Translations under genes and position numbers: made by a program | DNA from: Flavivirga algicola | GTDB lineage: Bacteria > Bacteroidota > Bacteroidia > Flavobacteriales > Flavobacteriaceae | Reading direction: 5' to 3' | Assembly: GCF_012910715.1 (NCBI RefSeq) | Contig: NZ_JABBHF010000002.1 | Span: forward strand, 501,001 to 565,000 | Length of the DNA: 64,000 nucleotides | Shown here: positions 37,708-46,802 of the stretch, piece after piece | Layout: each line of letters starts with the position of its first letter | How positions within the stretch are numbered: position 1 is the stretch's first letter | Notes under the pieces: generated by a model | Told to the model about the DNA's origin: nothing | The model's database searches: none | Seen by the model: the letters and a program-made list of their open reading frames with translations, nothing else

Positions 37708-39102
37708 TTAACTAACATTTTTTTTGGTTAGTTCTTCTTCAATTTGCTCAAGTGACTTCCCTTTCGTTTCAGGTAATTTTTTAAGTACGAATATGAAACC
37801 TGCTAAACATATAATACCATACAACCAAAATATCCCTGATGTTCCTAATGCATCATTCAATATAGGAAAGGTATAAGTGAGAAGAAAACATGCTGACCAA
37901 AGTGATACTGTTGCCACTGCCATAGCTGCTCCACGAATCCTATTAGGAAAAATTTCTGACAATATAACCCATGTCACTGGAGCTAAAGACATGGCATAAC
38001 AAGCAATAGCTATCACGACCAATAGTAAAAGTGGCCATCCTGCAACATTAAAATGATATGCGAACCCCATTACAGCATAAATACCTGCTAATCCTCCCGC
38101 GCCAATTAGCATTAACGCACGTCTTCCTAATTTGTCTACTGTATAAATAGCAACAAATGTAAAAATAAGATTCACACTTCCTGTAACCACTATATTAAAG
38201 AGTATATCTGAAACACCATAACCAGCAGCTTCAAAAATCTCTTCGGCATAATTAAAAATAACATTGATACCGCACCATTGTTGAAAAGCTGCTAATACAA
38301 TACCTATTATTAATACGGGTCGCAATCCTGGTTTTAGCAATTGACTAAAACTTACTTTTTCTGAAGCTGAAGTTAGGGTCTTCTTAACACTAGCTAATTC
38401 TAATTTGGCGTATTCTAAACCGCCTATTTTTTCTAAAATTTTTCCAGCTTTATTTTCACTTCTATTTTGAACTAACCAACGTGGGCTTTCAGGAACAAAG
38501 AACATAAGGATAAAGAAAAGTCCCGATGGAATAATTTCTGCCCAAAACATCCAACGCCACCCCCATTGTCCATTCCAAGAAGTTAAAATTTCTGCATTAG
38601 TAGCATCACTTGCTACAGGTTCAGCTATCATTAAATTGGCTATTTGCGCCAATAAAATACCTATCACGATTGTAAGTTGATTAAGCGACACAAACTTACC
38701 TCTTGTTTTTGCTGGTGATACTTCTGCTATGTACATAGGCGAAAGATTTGATGCTAAACCTATGCCAATACCTCCCATAATTCTGTAGATTATAAATAGA
38801 TTAAAGCTAGATGTGGCTCCGGTACCTATGGCAGAAGCAACGAAGAGTAATGCTGAAAAAATCAGCAAACGCTTTCTACCAAATTTATCGCTAAAAATCC
38901 CCGACGTAATGGCTCCAAATAGACAACCAATCAAAGCACAGCTCATTGCCCATCCCTGAAGTGAAGGAGACTGTGTAATTTGAAAAAACTTCTCGTAAAA
39001 AGGCTTAGCCCCTCCTATAACCACCCAATCGTAACCAAATAGCAATCCGCCCATTGCAGAAACCATAGAAATAGCAAAAATGTACTTTGTATTTAATTTC
39101 AT
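37708..39102 (-). CDS. MFS sugar-porter permease
   Basis: A 464-residue inner-membrane transporter of the sugar porter family (XylE/GLUT-like), with about 12 membrane helices. Family signatures are all present: GGLLFGYDWVVIGG in helix 1, the DKFGRKRLL loop, the YIAEVSPAKTRG segment after helix 4, PESPRWLV before the central loop, QQWCGINVIFNYAE in helix 7, DKLGRRALM in the repeat loop and PETKGKSLEQIE at the C-terminus. It moves a monosaccharide, probably by proton symport. It is the first gene of a unit with the DUF5107-TPR and GH2 genes and is divergent from the AraC regulator, which is its likely controller. Confidence 0.96.
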   Translation of the reverse strand: MKLNTKYIFAISMVSAMGGLLFGYDWVVIGGAKPFYEKFFQITQSPSLQGWAMSCALIGCLFGAITSGIFSDKFGRKRLLIFSALLFVASAIGTGATSSFNLFIIYRIMGGIGIGLASNLSPMYIAEVSPAKTRGKFVSLNQLTIVIGILLAQIANLMIAEPVASDATNAEILTSWNGQWGWRWMFWAEIIPSGLFFILMFFVPESPRWLVQNRSENKAGKILEKIGGLEYAKLELASVKKTLTSASEKVSFSQLLKPGLRPVLIIGIVLAAFQQWCGINVIFNYAEEIFEAAGYGVSDILFNIVVTGSVNLIFTFVAIYTVDKLGRRALMLIGAGGLAGIYAVMGFAYHFNVAGWPLLLLVVIAIACYAMSLAPVTWVILSEIFPNRIRGAAMAVATVSLWSACFLLTYTFPILNDALGTSGIFWLYGIICLAGFIFVLKKLPETKGKSLEQIEEELTKKNVS

Positions 39103-39200
39103 TTAGCTTAATGTTGGAAATATTAACAATAAATACAAAATAAGTAAAACACCAATTAACAAAAAATGGAGTAGTTTATTATTTTAATGGATTATATGAT

Positions 39201-39208
39201 TATATTTG
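39201..39208 (+). promoter_or_regulatory. Minus-7 box (TAnnTTTG) next to the AraC start codon
   Basis: Exact fit to the Bacteroidota minus-7 consensus, ending 3 bases before the ATG at 39212; a degenerate minus-33 (TTTA, 39175-39178) lies 22 bases upstream. If used, transcription would begin at or near the start codon, giving a leaderless or nearly leaderless mRNA. Confidence 0.4.
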
Positions 39209-39211
39209 ACT

Positions 39212-40090
39212 ATGATCAAACAAGAAGGTTTCGCAGGACAACGCTCTGTGATTATTCCAAAAATTATCCTGGATGAAATATCTATTCTACCAGCTTGTCA
39301 GCAATTACATATTACTGACATTGGGTTTTACCCTAAAGCAGAACATCATCAACGCATACGCAAAAAAGGATCCAAACAATATATTTTAATTTATTGTATA
39401 CTTGGCAGTGGGTGGCTATCTATTAATGGTGTAAGGAAATCGGTTAATCAAAACCAGTATTTTGTAATCCCTAAAAACCAACCGCATTCTTATGGAAGTA
39501 GCCTAAAAACTCCTTGGTCTATTTATTGGGTACATTTTTCAGGAAACTTAGCAAATGAATTTACTGATAATCAAAATCATATAAAATCAATCCCAAATAC
39601 AAAAGAGGCTCGAATAACAGATAGAATTAAGTTGTTTGAAGAAATTTTACAAAATCTAGAAATGGGTTTCAATAAAGAAAACCTGATATATGCTAATATA
39701 TGCATGCTTCATTTTTTGGCCTCTATAAAATACATTGATCAATTTAGGCAAGTAAAAAACATAAAAGTTACAGATAAAGTTGAAAGTGCTGTTTTATACA
39801 TGCGAGAAAATTTAAACAAAGAACTTAGCCTCAAATCAATTTCCGGCAAAATAGGATTGTCTCCTTCTCATTTTTCTTTGATTTTTAGAGAACGAACAGG
39901 GAGATCTCCAATGGATTATTTTATTAAATTAAAAATACAGGCTGCATGTCAATATTTAGACCATACGAATATGAAAATTAAAAATATTGCTAATAAAGTA
40001 GGGATTGAAGATCCATACTATTTTTCACGGATATTTAAAAGAACAATGGGGGATTCTCCTTTACAATATCGCAAAAAACTAAAAGGATAA
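39212..40090 (+). CDS. AraC-family transcriptional regulator
   Basis: A 292-residue regulator with an N-terminal AraC-type cupin sensor domain (about 20-150; ILIYCILGSGWLSINGV, FVIPKNQPHSYGS, PWSIYWVHFSG) and a C-terminal double helix-turn-helix (about 190-290; LSLKSISGKIGLSPSHFSLIF in part, KNIANKVGIEDPYYFSRIF). It is transcribed divergently from the MFS-TPR-GH2 genes with a 109-base shared spacer, so it most likely senses a sugar and controls that unit. A TTG six bases upstream is in frame but the ATG is preferred; a stop codon closes the frame just above it. Confidence 0.95.
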   Translation: MIKQEGFAGQRSVIIPKIILDEISILPACQQLHITDIGFYPKAEHHQRIRKKGSKQYILIYCILGSGWLSINGVRKSVNQNQYFVIPKNQPHSYGSSLKTPWSIYWVHFSGNLANEFTDNQNHIKSIPNTKEARITDRIKLFEEILQNLEMGFNKENLIYANICMLHFLASIKYIDQFRQVKNIKVTDKVESAVLYMRENLNKELSLKSISGKIGLSPSHFSLIFRERTGRSPMDYFIKLKIQAACQYLDHTNMKIKNIANKVGIEDPYYFSRIFKRTMGDSPLQYRKKLKG

Positions 40091-40490
40091 TTATTTATAG
40101 TTTTTTGCTTGAATCAAAGTAATATTATTTCTGAGCGAATCTTTTTTATCACATTATTAGTATTTTCAAAAATATCAATAACCAAACTAGACATTAATAG
40201 AATTGACTCTACTCTGATAAAGATAATATCAGTAACTTTTATACAATTTATCTTTTTTATAAAAATATTGTCAGATAATTAATAGTGTTAAATTATTGAA
40301 AATCTCAATATGTTTCGAGGTGTAAACAATATGTCGGTATTAATAAAAGAAATCCATTATTTCATATTTATTCATTCGTATGATTAAAAAAAGAGCTATG
40401 TTGTAATCTATTAAAGATCATATGTTGACGTCTATTCATTATACATTATAATAAGTTTATCTATAGTATTCAATAATATCGAATTATAAC
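40091..40490. promoter_or_regulatory. 400-base non-coding region before the heparinase-like gene
   Basis: AT-rich, no gene seen. The only noted signal is a TTGACG (40425-40430) and TATAAT (40447-40452) pair with a 16-base spacer, 39 bases upstream of the start codon. This is the E. coli-type sigma-70 pattern, not the usual Bacteroidota one, and could be chance in such DNA; a near match to TAnnTTTG (40452-40459) overlaps it. Confidence 0.35.
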
Positions 40491-42443
40491 ATGAATTTTA
40501 TCAATAAAAAAAAATTAAGCCTAATAGTATTTATACTCTTCTATTTTTTTTCAATAATAACTTTCTCTCAAACTTCTAATTTTGAATCACATACACAAAA
40601 ACTTATTCATCGCCTTGATCCTGAAGTAATAAGATCTGTAATCTCTAATGAAAATAAGTTAGCTGCTAATGCTGAAAAACTCTTAGAGTTTTATAAAAAA
40701 CGTAATTCGGTAAAACATCCTGTTAGCTATGAAGCCGAAGATACACCTCTCACTGAAAAAGACTTAAAATATGCTAATGACGCCCTAAAACATGTATTTG
40801 TTGGTCAACCTGCTTACCCTTCTCATTTTTGTGGTGACGATATTAATTGGAATTCAAGGCCAGTGCCAGATAAGGAATGGGTATGGCAACTCAATCGTAT
40901 GTATTTCTGGAATGCAATGGGAAAAGTTTATACCAAAACAAAAGATGAACGCTATGCTAAAGAATGGTGCGCACAATTAGTAGATTGGACTATAAAAAAC
41001 CCTAGAGACAAAACTCATTTTTATGCATGGAGATCTATAGAAGCAGGTAAAAGAGGCCATAGTTGGTCTGCATTATTTTTTAGGTTTATTCTATCTGAAA
41101 GTTTCACTTCAGAAGTATTAGTTGCGTTCATGAACAGTTGCTACGAACATGCCGAGTATTTAATGACTAAATATAGATCGGGCAGCAATTGGAGTCTTAT
41201 GGAAGCTGAAGGTCTTGCATTTATTGCCTTTACTTTTCCTGAGTTTAAAAATTCTGAAAAATGGAAAACAGAAGCCATTCGAAGGTTTAGTATTGAAATA
41301 GACAAACAGGTATTTCCCGATGGTCATCATAAGGAATTAAGCATGGAATACCATACAGGAAGTATACGCTGGTTTTACAGAACCTACGAGCTTGCTAAAC
41401 TAAACGAGGCTACACATCTATTTCCAGAATCTTTCACGAAAACCATTGAAAAAATGTGCGAGGTTCCTATGAAAATTTGCCTACCCGATGGCACTAATGC
41501 CCAATTTGGAGATTCATGGGCGGGAGAACCTAAACAACATAAAGAAAATTTTAAAAAATGGGCTGAACTCTTTAATAGAAAAGACTTCCTTTATACTGCC
41601 TCTAGTGGAGAACAAGGGCAAATGCCTAAAAAGACTTCATTTGCTTTAAAAGACAGTGGTATTTATTCTCTAAGAAGTAGTTGGGGTGATAATGCAACTT
41701 GCATGGTATTAAAATGTGGGCCAGATGGAGGTAGTCATTGTCAACCAGATAACGGCACATTTAGTCTCTATGCTGGAGACAAAACATTAATGCCAGATTC
41801 TGGAAGTTACATATACCATGGTGATCCAGAAGGACGAAATTGGTTTAGGCAAACAAAGGTGCACCAAACATTAACTCTTAATGGAAAAAATACCGAATAC
41901 GCACCTAAACTATTAAAATGGGAAACTAGTGACAACTTGGATATTTTAGTCATCGAAAATCAATCATATGTAAACCTCAAGCATCGTCGGTTTGTATTCT
42001 TTGTTGATAAAAAATACTTTGTAATTGTAGATGAAGCCATAGGAACTGCGATTGGAGATGTAGATATTCATTTCCAACTTGCTCCTGGTAATGCCGTTTT
42101 TGACTCGAAAAAGTTTTCAGTGCGTTCAGATTTTAACAAAGGTTGGAACGTTCTTGTTAAAACCAATAAACAAAAAGGTCTTGAACTTACCAAGGAGGAA
42201 GGTAAAGTATCATTTATATATACCAAACAGGAAACCCGACCAGCTTTTAGATATAGATTAAAAAAGACAAGTAAAAATCAACCTATACAGTTTGTAACTG
42301 TAGTTGCTCCTTATGAAAATAAGATTCCCAACATAAAGTGCAAAATTAAAAATGACACCAGAATAAAAGAAAACAACCTTCAAATTTCAATTAAAGGAGG
42401 TGGTATTAAAAGAGTTTTGAACTGTAACTTTCAAACAAAGTAA
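40491..42443 (+). CDS. Heparinase II/III-fold polysaccharide lyase (PL12-like)
   Basis: A 650-residue exported lyase: signal peptide ending near TFSQ, an N-terminal (alpha/alpha) toroid (about 40-380; CGDDINWNSRPVPDKEWVWQLNR in part, YRSGSNWSLMEAEGL, ELSMEYHTGSIRWF) and a C-terminal heparinase II/III beta-sandwich (about 385-640; GGSHCQPDNGTFSLYAGD, DSGSYIYHGD, KVHQTLTLNGKN). The Asn of SNW, the Tyr-His of EYHTG and the His of the C-terminal motifs are the candidate catalytic residues. Such enzymes cleave uronic-acid-containing chains (heparan sulfate, alginate and others) by beta-elimination. The stop codon overlaps the first possible start of the next gene (TAATG), so it is translated together with the sulfatase. 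This pairing favours a sulfated glycosaminoglycan-like substrate. Confidence 0.85.
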   Translation: MNFINKKKLSLIVFILFYFFSIITFSQTSNFESHTQKLIHRLDPEVIRSVISNENKLAANAEKLLEFYKKRNSVKHPVSYEAEDTPLTEKDLKYANDALKHVFVGQPAYPSHFCGDDINWNSRPVPDKEWVWQLNRMYFWNAMGKVYTKTKDERYAKEWCAQLVDWTIKNPRDKTHFYAWRSIEAGKRGHSWSALFFRFILSESFTSEVLVAFMNSCYEHAEYLMTKYRSGSNWSLMEAEGLAFIAFTFPEFKNSEKWKTEAIRRFSIEIDKQVFPDGHHKELSMEYHTGSIRWFYRTYELAKLNEATHLFPESFTKTIEKMCEVPMKICLPDGTNAQFGDSWAGEPKQHKENFKKWAELFNRKDFLYTASSGEQGQMPKKTSFALKDSGIYSLRSSWGDNATCMVLKCGPDGGSHCQPDNGTFSLYAGDKTLMPDSGSYIYHGDPEGRNWFRQTKVHQTLTLNGKNTEYAPKLLKWETSDNLDILVIENQSYVNLKHRRFVFFVDKKYFVIVDEAIGTAIGDVDIHFQLAPGNAVFDSKKFSVRSDFNKGWNVLVKTNKQKGLELTKEEGKVSFIYTKQETRPAFRYRLKKTSKNQPIQFVTVVAPYENKIPNIKCKIKNDTRIKENNLQISIKGGGIKRVLNCNFQTK

Positions 42444-42478
42444 TGCCAAAAAATCACTTAAAAATAGCATCATTGAAT

Positions 42479-44146
42479 ATGAAAAAGAATAACCTTTTAA
42501 GAAGCTTGGTTTATATCTCATTATGTGTATCTACTCTAGTATCTTGTAAAAAAAATGAATCTTTACATAATAAAAAAAATACAGATAGCAGGCCAAATAT
42601 TCTGTTTATAATGTCTGATGATCATGCTTATCAAGCTATAAGTGCTTATTCCGATAAGCTAATACAAACTCCAAATATTGACCGAATTGCTAACGAAGGC
42701 ATCTTATTTACAAACGCATGTGTTACCAATTCAATTTGTGCGCCTTCCCGAGCCACCATACTCACTGGAAAACATACACACATCAATGGAAAAATTGATA
42801 ACCGTATGCCATTCGACACCAATCAAGTAACGTTCCCTCAAATATTTCAAAAAGCAGGTTATACAACTGCAATGTTTGGCAAACTACATTTTGGGAATAG
42901 CCCAAAAGGCGTTGATGAATTTATGATATTGCCAGGACAGGGTTCTTATATCAATCCTGATTTTATCACTTCAAAAGGAGACACTACCATCACTGGCTAT
43001 GTCACAGATATTATCACCGATTTTAGTATTAATTGGTTAGATAAAACAAGAGATAAGGATAAGCCCTTTATGATGATGTATTTACATAAAGCTCCTCATA
43101 GACCTTGGTGGCCAAGTCCAGAAAAATTCAAAGAATTTACAAAAAAAACATTTCCAGAACCCGCATCTCTTTTTGATAATAATGAAGGCAGAGGCTCAGC
43201 TTCTAAAACTGCTCAAATGAATATACTGCAACACATGACATATGGACTTGATTGTAAGATAAGACCAGAAACAATCAAAGAAATGGGCGGAGTAAAACCC
43301 CATGTGCGCGCGATGATGGCAAAGGGAAAAGACGGCATACGAAGAGATGGTTTTACGCGTAAATATGGAAGAGCAAACGATGAACAAAAAGCCTTATATG
43401 ATCCTGTGATAGATTCTATCAATATATGGTTCAAGACTTATTGGCCAACCATGAACGACCAAGAAAAGATGCGTTGGAAGTACCAACGTTATATGCAAGA
43501 TTATTTGGCATGTGTCTCCTCAATGGATGATAATATTGGTAGAGTACTGGATTATCTTGACGAAAGCGGATTAGCAAAAAATACGATTGTAGTATACACT
43601 TCAGATCAAGGCTTTTACCTTGGAGAATACGGTTGGTTTGATAAACGTTTTATATATAATGAGTCTTTTAAAACACCGCTAATGATACGATGGCCAAATG
43701 AGATCAAACCTGGCATAACAAATGACGAAATGGTGCAGAATTTAGATTTTGCCCAAACTTTCTTAGATGCAGCAAAAATTGAACTCCCAACCGACATGCA
43801 AGGAGAGAGTTTAGTGCCTTTGTTAAAAGGTGAAAATAATAAATGGAAACGTAAAGCTGTTTATTATCATTACTATGATTTCCCTGCAGCTCACATGGTA
43901 AAACGCCATTATGGTATAGTGACAAAACAATATAAACTAGCACATTTTTATTATGATATAGACGAATGGGAGTTGTACGATCGCAAAAAAGACCCTAATG
44001 AAACAAAAAATGTATATCATGATCCAGCATATGCTTCCATAGTTTCAAAATTGAAAAAAGAATTGAAAGAATTAAGGATTAAATACAAAGACTCACCAGA
44101 GTTGGACAGCATGTATATTGAAATGACCAAAAGAAAAGAACTGTAA
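42479..44146 (+). CDS. S1-family sulfatase, lipoprotein (S1_11-like)
   Basis: Exported sulfatase of about 555 residues with a lipoprotein signal (TLVSC) from the ATG at 42479; an ATG at 42443 that overlaps the previous stop would add 12 residues. Formylglycine motif C-A-P-S-R is intact (Cys about residue 87), with the metal site IMSDDHAYQAISAYS, GKLHFG, KAPHRPWW and TSDQGFYLGEYGWFDKR. The DDHAYQA start and the SDQGFYLGEYGW end are, as far as I recall, features of the group holding heparan/GlcNAc-6-O-sulfatases (S1_11), which fits its partnership with the heparinase-fold lyase. Role: removes sulfate from lyase products. A bidirectional terminator follows 128 bases downstream. Confidence 0.9.
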   Translation: MKKNNLLRSLVYISLCVSTLVSCKKNESLHNKKNTDSRPNILFIMSDDHAYQAISAYSDKLIQTPNIDRIANEGILFTNACVTNSICAPSRATILTGKHTHINGKIDNRMPFDTNQVTFPQIFQKAGYTTAMFGKLHFGNSPKGVDEFMILPGQGSYINPDFITSKGDTTITGYVTDIITDFSINWLDKTRDKDKPFMMMYLHKAPHRPWWPSPEKFKEFTKKTFPEPASLFDNNEGRGSASKTAQMNILQHMTYGLDCKIRPETIKEMGGVKPHVRAMMAKGKDGIRRDGFTRKYGRANDEQKALYDPVIDSINIWFKTYWPTMNDQEKMRWKYQRYMQDYLACVSSMDDNIGRVLDYLDESGLAKNTIVVYTSDQGFYLGEYGWFDKRFIYNESFKTPLMIRWPNEIKPGITNDEMVQNLDFAQTFLDAAKIELPTDMQGESLVPLLKGENNKWKRKAVYYHYYDFPAAHMVKRHYGIVTKQYKLAHFYYDIDEWELYDRKKDPNETKNVYHDPAYASIVSKLKKELKELRIKYKDSPELDSMYIEMTKRKEL

Positions 44147-44273
44147 AGAATCAAAAACTCAAAAATAACACTATCCCTTAAAGTAAAGTGTGTAAAATTT
44201 AAAACTAATCAAAAAACCACCGAGGGTTACAGCTCTTGATTTTAATACTTTTAACTCTATACAATTAGTTACT

Positions 44274-44307
44274 AAAAGGTCATCAAAAACAAATTTGACG
44301 ACCTTTT
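44274..44307. terminator. Bidirectional terminator between convergent genes
   Basis: A 14-bp stem with one mismatch (arms 44274-44287 and 44294-44307, 6-base loop), A-tract on the left and T-tract on the right. It serves the plus-strand sulfatase and the minus-strand gene ending at 44313. Confidence 0.85.
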
Positions 44308-44312
44308 TGTTA

Positions 44313-45047
44313 TTAAATAGGTTCTGCTAGATACAATGTCAACGCAGACATGTTATGTATCTTATTCCTAAAAGGTACGTGCTCGATGTAGTGTTTATCT
44401 TCACCTAGTTCCTTCATTTTTTTTGGATCTTCAATCTCCCAAATATTAAGCCTTATTGCATTTTTAGGACCCATACCCATTTTGTACTCTCTGATGTTGA
44501 AGACGTTTTTTAAATGCATACCATAATTTTCGGCAACTGGTAAAATCTTATCTTCATAAACATCTCTTTCAACGTTTCCGTACCCATCATTCATAACTAC
44601 TAAATCAACAAATATATTTTCGCCTTTTAGTTGCCCCAAATTAGTCTCAGATTCTGCCATATATATAGTGACTGCGTTCATGTTGTGTATTTCATTTCTA
44701 TACGCTACCATCTCTAAATAATCTTCATCTTTACTTAATTCTTTAAGCACATTTGCATTCGGTAATATCCAAATATTCAACTTTATGGCTCCTATTAAAT
44801 CTCCCTTCATATGTTTATTGAGCTTATAAGACTGTTGAATTTTCATTCCATACTTCTTTGTGATTTTTATTACTTTTTTTTCATACTTATTTCTATCTTT
44901 AATGGTAAATCCATCATTTAAAACAACAAAGTCTATCATGTAAATTTGATGTTTCATGTTATTTTTTTGGGCGGATGCCTGTAAGGTAGTTAAGTACAAC
45001 AGTACTATTAATACGAGACTTAATTGGAGGTTTGTTTTTTTTGACAT
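44313..45047 (-). CDS. Exported protein of two tandem copies of one domain
   Basis: A 244-residue exported protein (signal peptide ending near ASAQ) made of an internal duplication: copy 1 about residues 35-135, copy 2 about 142-242. Matching segments include DFVVLNDGF/DLVVMNDGY, YGMKIQQSYKL/YGMHLKNVFNI, AIKLNIWIL/AIRLNIWEI, YLEMVAYRNEIHNM/YIEHVPFRNKIHNM and AVTIYMAES/ALTLYLAEP. The alternating strands and helices resemble a ferredoxin-like dimeric alpha-beta barrel of the DUF1330/NIPSNAP class, so the duplication would give a one-chain pseudodimer. Function unknown; it is not clearly part of the neighbouring sugar loci. The HxlR gene starts 162 bases away in the opposite direction and might regulate it. 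Confidence 0.75.
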   Translation of the reverse strand: MSKKTNLQLSLVLIVLLYLTTLQASAQKNNMKHQIYMIDFVVLNDGFTIKDRNKYEKKVIKITKKYGMKIQQSYKLNKHMKGDLIGAIKLNIWILPNANVLKELSKDEDYLEMVAYRNEIHNMNAVTIYMAESETNLGQLKGENIFVDLVVMNDGYGNVERDVYEDKILPVAENYGMHLKNVFNIREYKMGMGPKNAIRLNIWEIEDPKKMKELGEDKHYIEHVPFRNKIHNMSALTLYLAEPI

Positions 45048-45209
45048 AATGTATATTGATTTTAAATTCTTGAGTTTAGTCGGATAAAATATTCTAATAA
45101 TCTCTCAAAACACAAATACTGGTTACCAGTTGGTTACTACAAAATGATATATAGGTAAACTTTGATATTTCGATAAACACTTAAAGGAATATTTATAAAA
45201 CGCATAATT

Positions 45210-45548
45210 ATGAGAAGAAAGCTTATTGATAATCCCAACGGTTGCACCATTACCCATGCCATGAATATTATTGGCAACAAATGGACACCAATAATTATTT
45301 ACGTTCTTGGGAATAAAACATATCGTTTTGGAGAACTAGCTGTGAGAACAGGAAAAATAAGTAGAAAAGTACTTGCCAACCAACTCAAAGAAATGGAAGA
45401 GTGTGGTATTTTAATCCGTCGCAGTTATGATGAAACGCCTAAAAAGGTTGAATATCGTTTGACTCAAAAAGGGAAAGAGCTTCTTCCTATACTAGACTTA
45501 ATCTGTTCATGGAGCGAAGAAATTAGTTTGCAGGCAACTCCTGACTGA
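45210..45548 (+). CDS. HxlR-family transcriptional regulator
   Basis: A 112-residue winged-helix protein. It has the N-terminal Cys-containing GCTITHAMNIIGNKWT segment, the RFGELAVRTGKISRKVLANQL recognition region in outline, and the wing VEYRLTQKGKELLPIL that define HxlR proteins. Many members sense aldehydes or oxidants through the N-terminal cysteine (Cys about residue 11 here). It is flanked by the duplicated-domain gene (divergent) and the SDR gene (convergent), either of which could be its target. Confidence 0.95.
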   Translation: MRRKLIDNPNGCTITHAMNIIGNKWTPIIIYVLGNKTYRFGELAVRTGKISRKVLANQLKEMEECGILIRRSYDETPKKVEYRLTQKGKELLPILDLICSWSEEISLQATPD

Positions 45549-45740
45549 TTTTAACAAATCAAGTAAGTCAATTTTAGGTACTCTTAAAGGTAGTAAAATA
45601 AAAAAACAGAGAAGTGCTAATCCTTAATATTTTCAACTTTACAAACAGATACAGTTTAACTAGCTCCATTTGAACGTTTTAATAATTATCTAAACTAAGT
45701 TTCCAGTATACTTATTGATTCAGTATTTTTCTTTTGAATT

Positions 45741-46601
45741 CTAAAGAAAACTTTCTCTTAGTTGATTTACAAGTTTGGCACCATCTGGATCTGCTTTTGT
45801 TTTTAACTGACAAAAATCTTCTGCCCATTTTGAAGTACGGATTCTTAATGGAGGTATTTCACTTTGCGCTACTTTCAATATGACGTCTGCAACCTCTAGT
45901 CCAGTTTGATACACTTGTTCTTTACCTTCACTAGCTCTTTTTTGATTTCCTGCCATATATCTTTCAAAAATAGGTAGGTATTCTCCAGTTGCAAACTGAC
46001 CATCAACAGCAGTTTTACTTATTGCTGAAGCCATAAAATTAGTAGATATACCTCCTGGCTCTACATTTGTGATCTTAATGTTAAAAGCATCTGTTACATA
46101 AGTAGCAAGTGCTTCCATGTAACCTTCAACTGCAAATTTAGCACCGCAATATAACTCGTTAAATGGCTGTCCTACCAATCCACCTACAGAAGTAACACTT
46201 ATAATCTGCCCAGATTTTTGTTTTCTCATAAAAGGTAAAACCGCCTGTGTACAAAATACAACACCATGGTAATTAACTTCTGTTACCCATCTTATTTCTT
46301 CTTCTGTAGCTTGTTCTGTAGTTTTTGCAAAACCTGCACCTGCATTGTTTACTAAAACATCTATCTTTTCATCTTTTTCAATAATTGTATTGACGGCAGC
46401 TTTAACCGAAGTTATATCAGTAACATCTAACGATAAAATCTCTATATCAAGATTTTCTGATTTTGCTTTTTCAATAAGAGGCTCTGCTTTAGTTATATTT
46501 CTCATGGACGCATAAACCTTGAATCCATTTTTAGCAAATAAAATAGCACTTTCAAAACCCACTCCTGAGGATGTTCCTGTAATCAATACATTCTTTTTCA
46601 T
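45741..46601 (-). CDS. Short-chain dehydrogenase/reductase
   Basis: A 286-residue classical SDR oxidoreductase: the NAD(P) glycine motif TGTSSGVG near the N-terminus, NNAGAG (about 85-90), a catalytic Ser in ISVTSVGG and the YCGAK active-site Tyr/Lys, followed by a PGGIST segment. Arg at the end of the second strand (SMRN) suggests NADP preference. Cytoplasmic; substrate unknown. It is downstream of the GH29 gene in the same direction (201-base gap) but is not evidently a glycan enzyme; HxlR-SDR neighbours are common in stress-response settings. Confidence 0.93.
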   Translation of the reverse strand: MKKNVLITGTSSGVGFESAILFAKNGFKVYASMRNITKAEPLIEKAKSENLDIEILSLDVTDITSVKAAVNTIIEKDEKIDVLVNNAGAGFAKTTEQATEEEIRWVTEVNYHGVVFCTQAVLPFMRKQKSGQIISVTSVGGLVGQPFNELYCGAKFAVEGYMEALATYVTDAFNIKITNVEPGGISTNFMASAISKTAVDGQFATGEYLPIFERYMAGNQKRASEGKEQVYQTGLEVADVILKVAQSEIPPLRIRTSKWAEDFCQLKTKADPDGAKLVNQLRESFL

Positions 46602-46802
46602 TATCGTTATTTATTAGTTTTTACTAAACAGTATTAAAACTGTCCTGGAAACATGTTAATACATTTAAACAAATATCACCATTTCCTTCTTCAAAAAACA
46701 TAAAATAATGGAAAAATAGCACAATGTATTTAGAGACTATAACTCATACCATTCCTATTAGATTTGCATTTAACACATAACGTATTTATAATGAAAATAA
46801 TT

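Noticed and set aside
40425-40452. TTGACG-16-TATAAT resembling an E. coli sigma-70 promoter
   Set aside because: Bacteroidota promoters use a different consensus and such matches are expected in AT-rich DNA; kept only as a weak note in the spacer entry.
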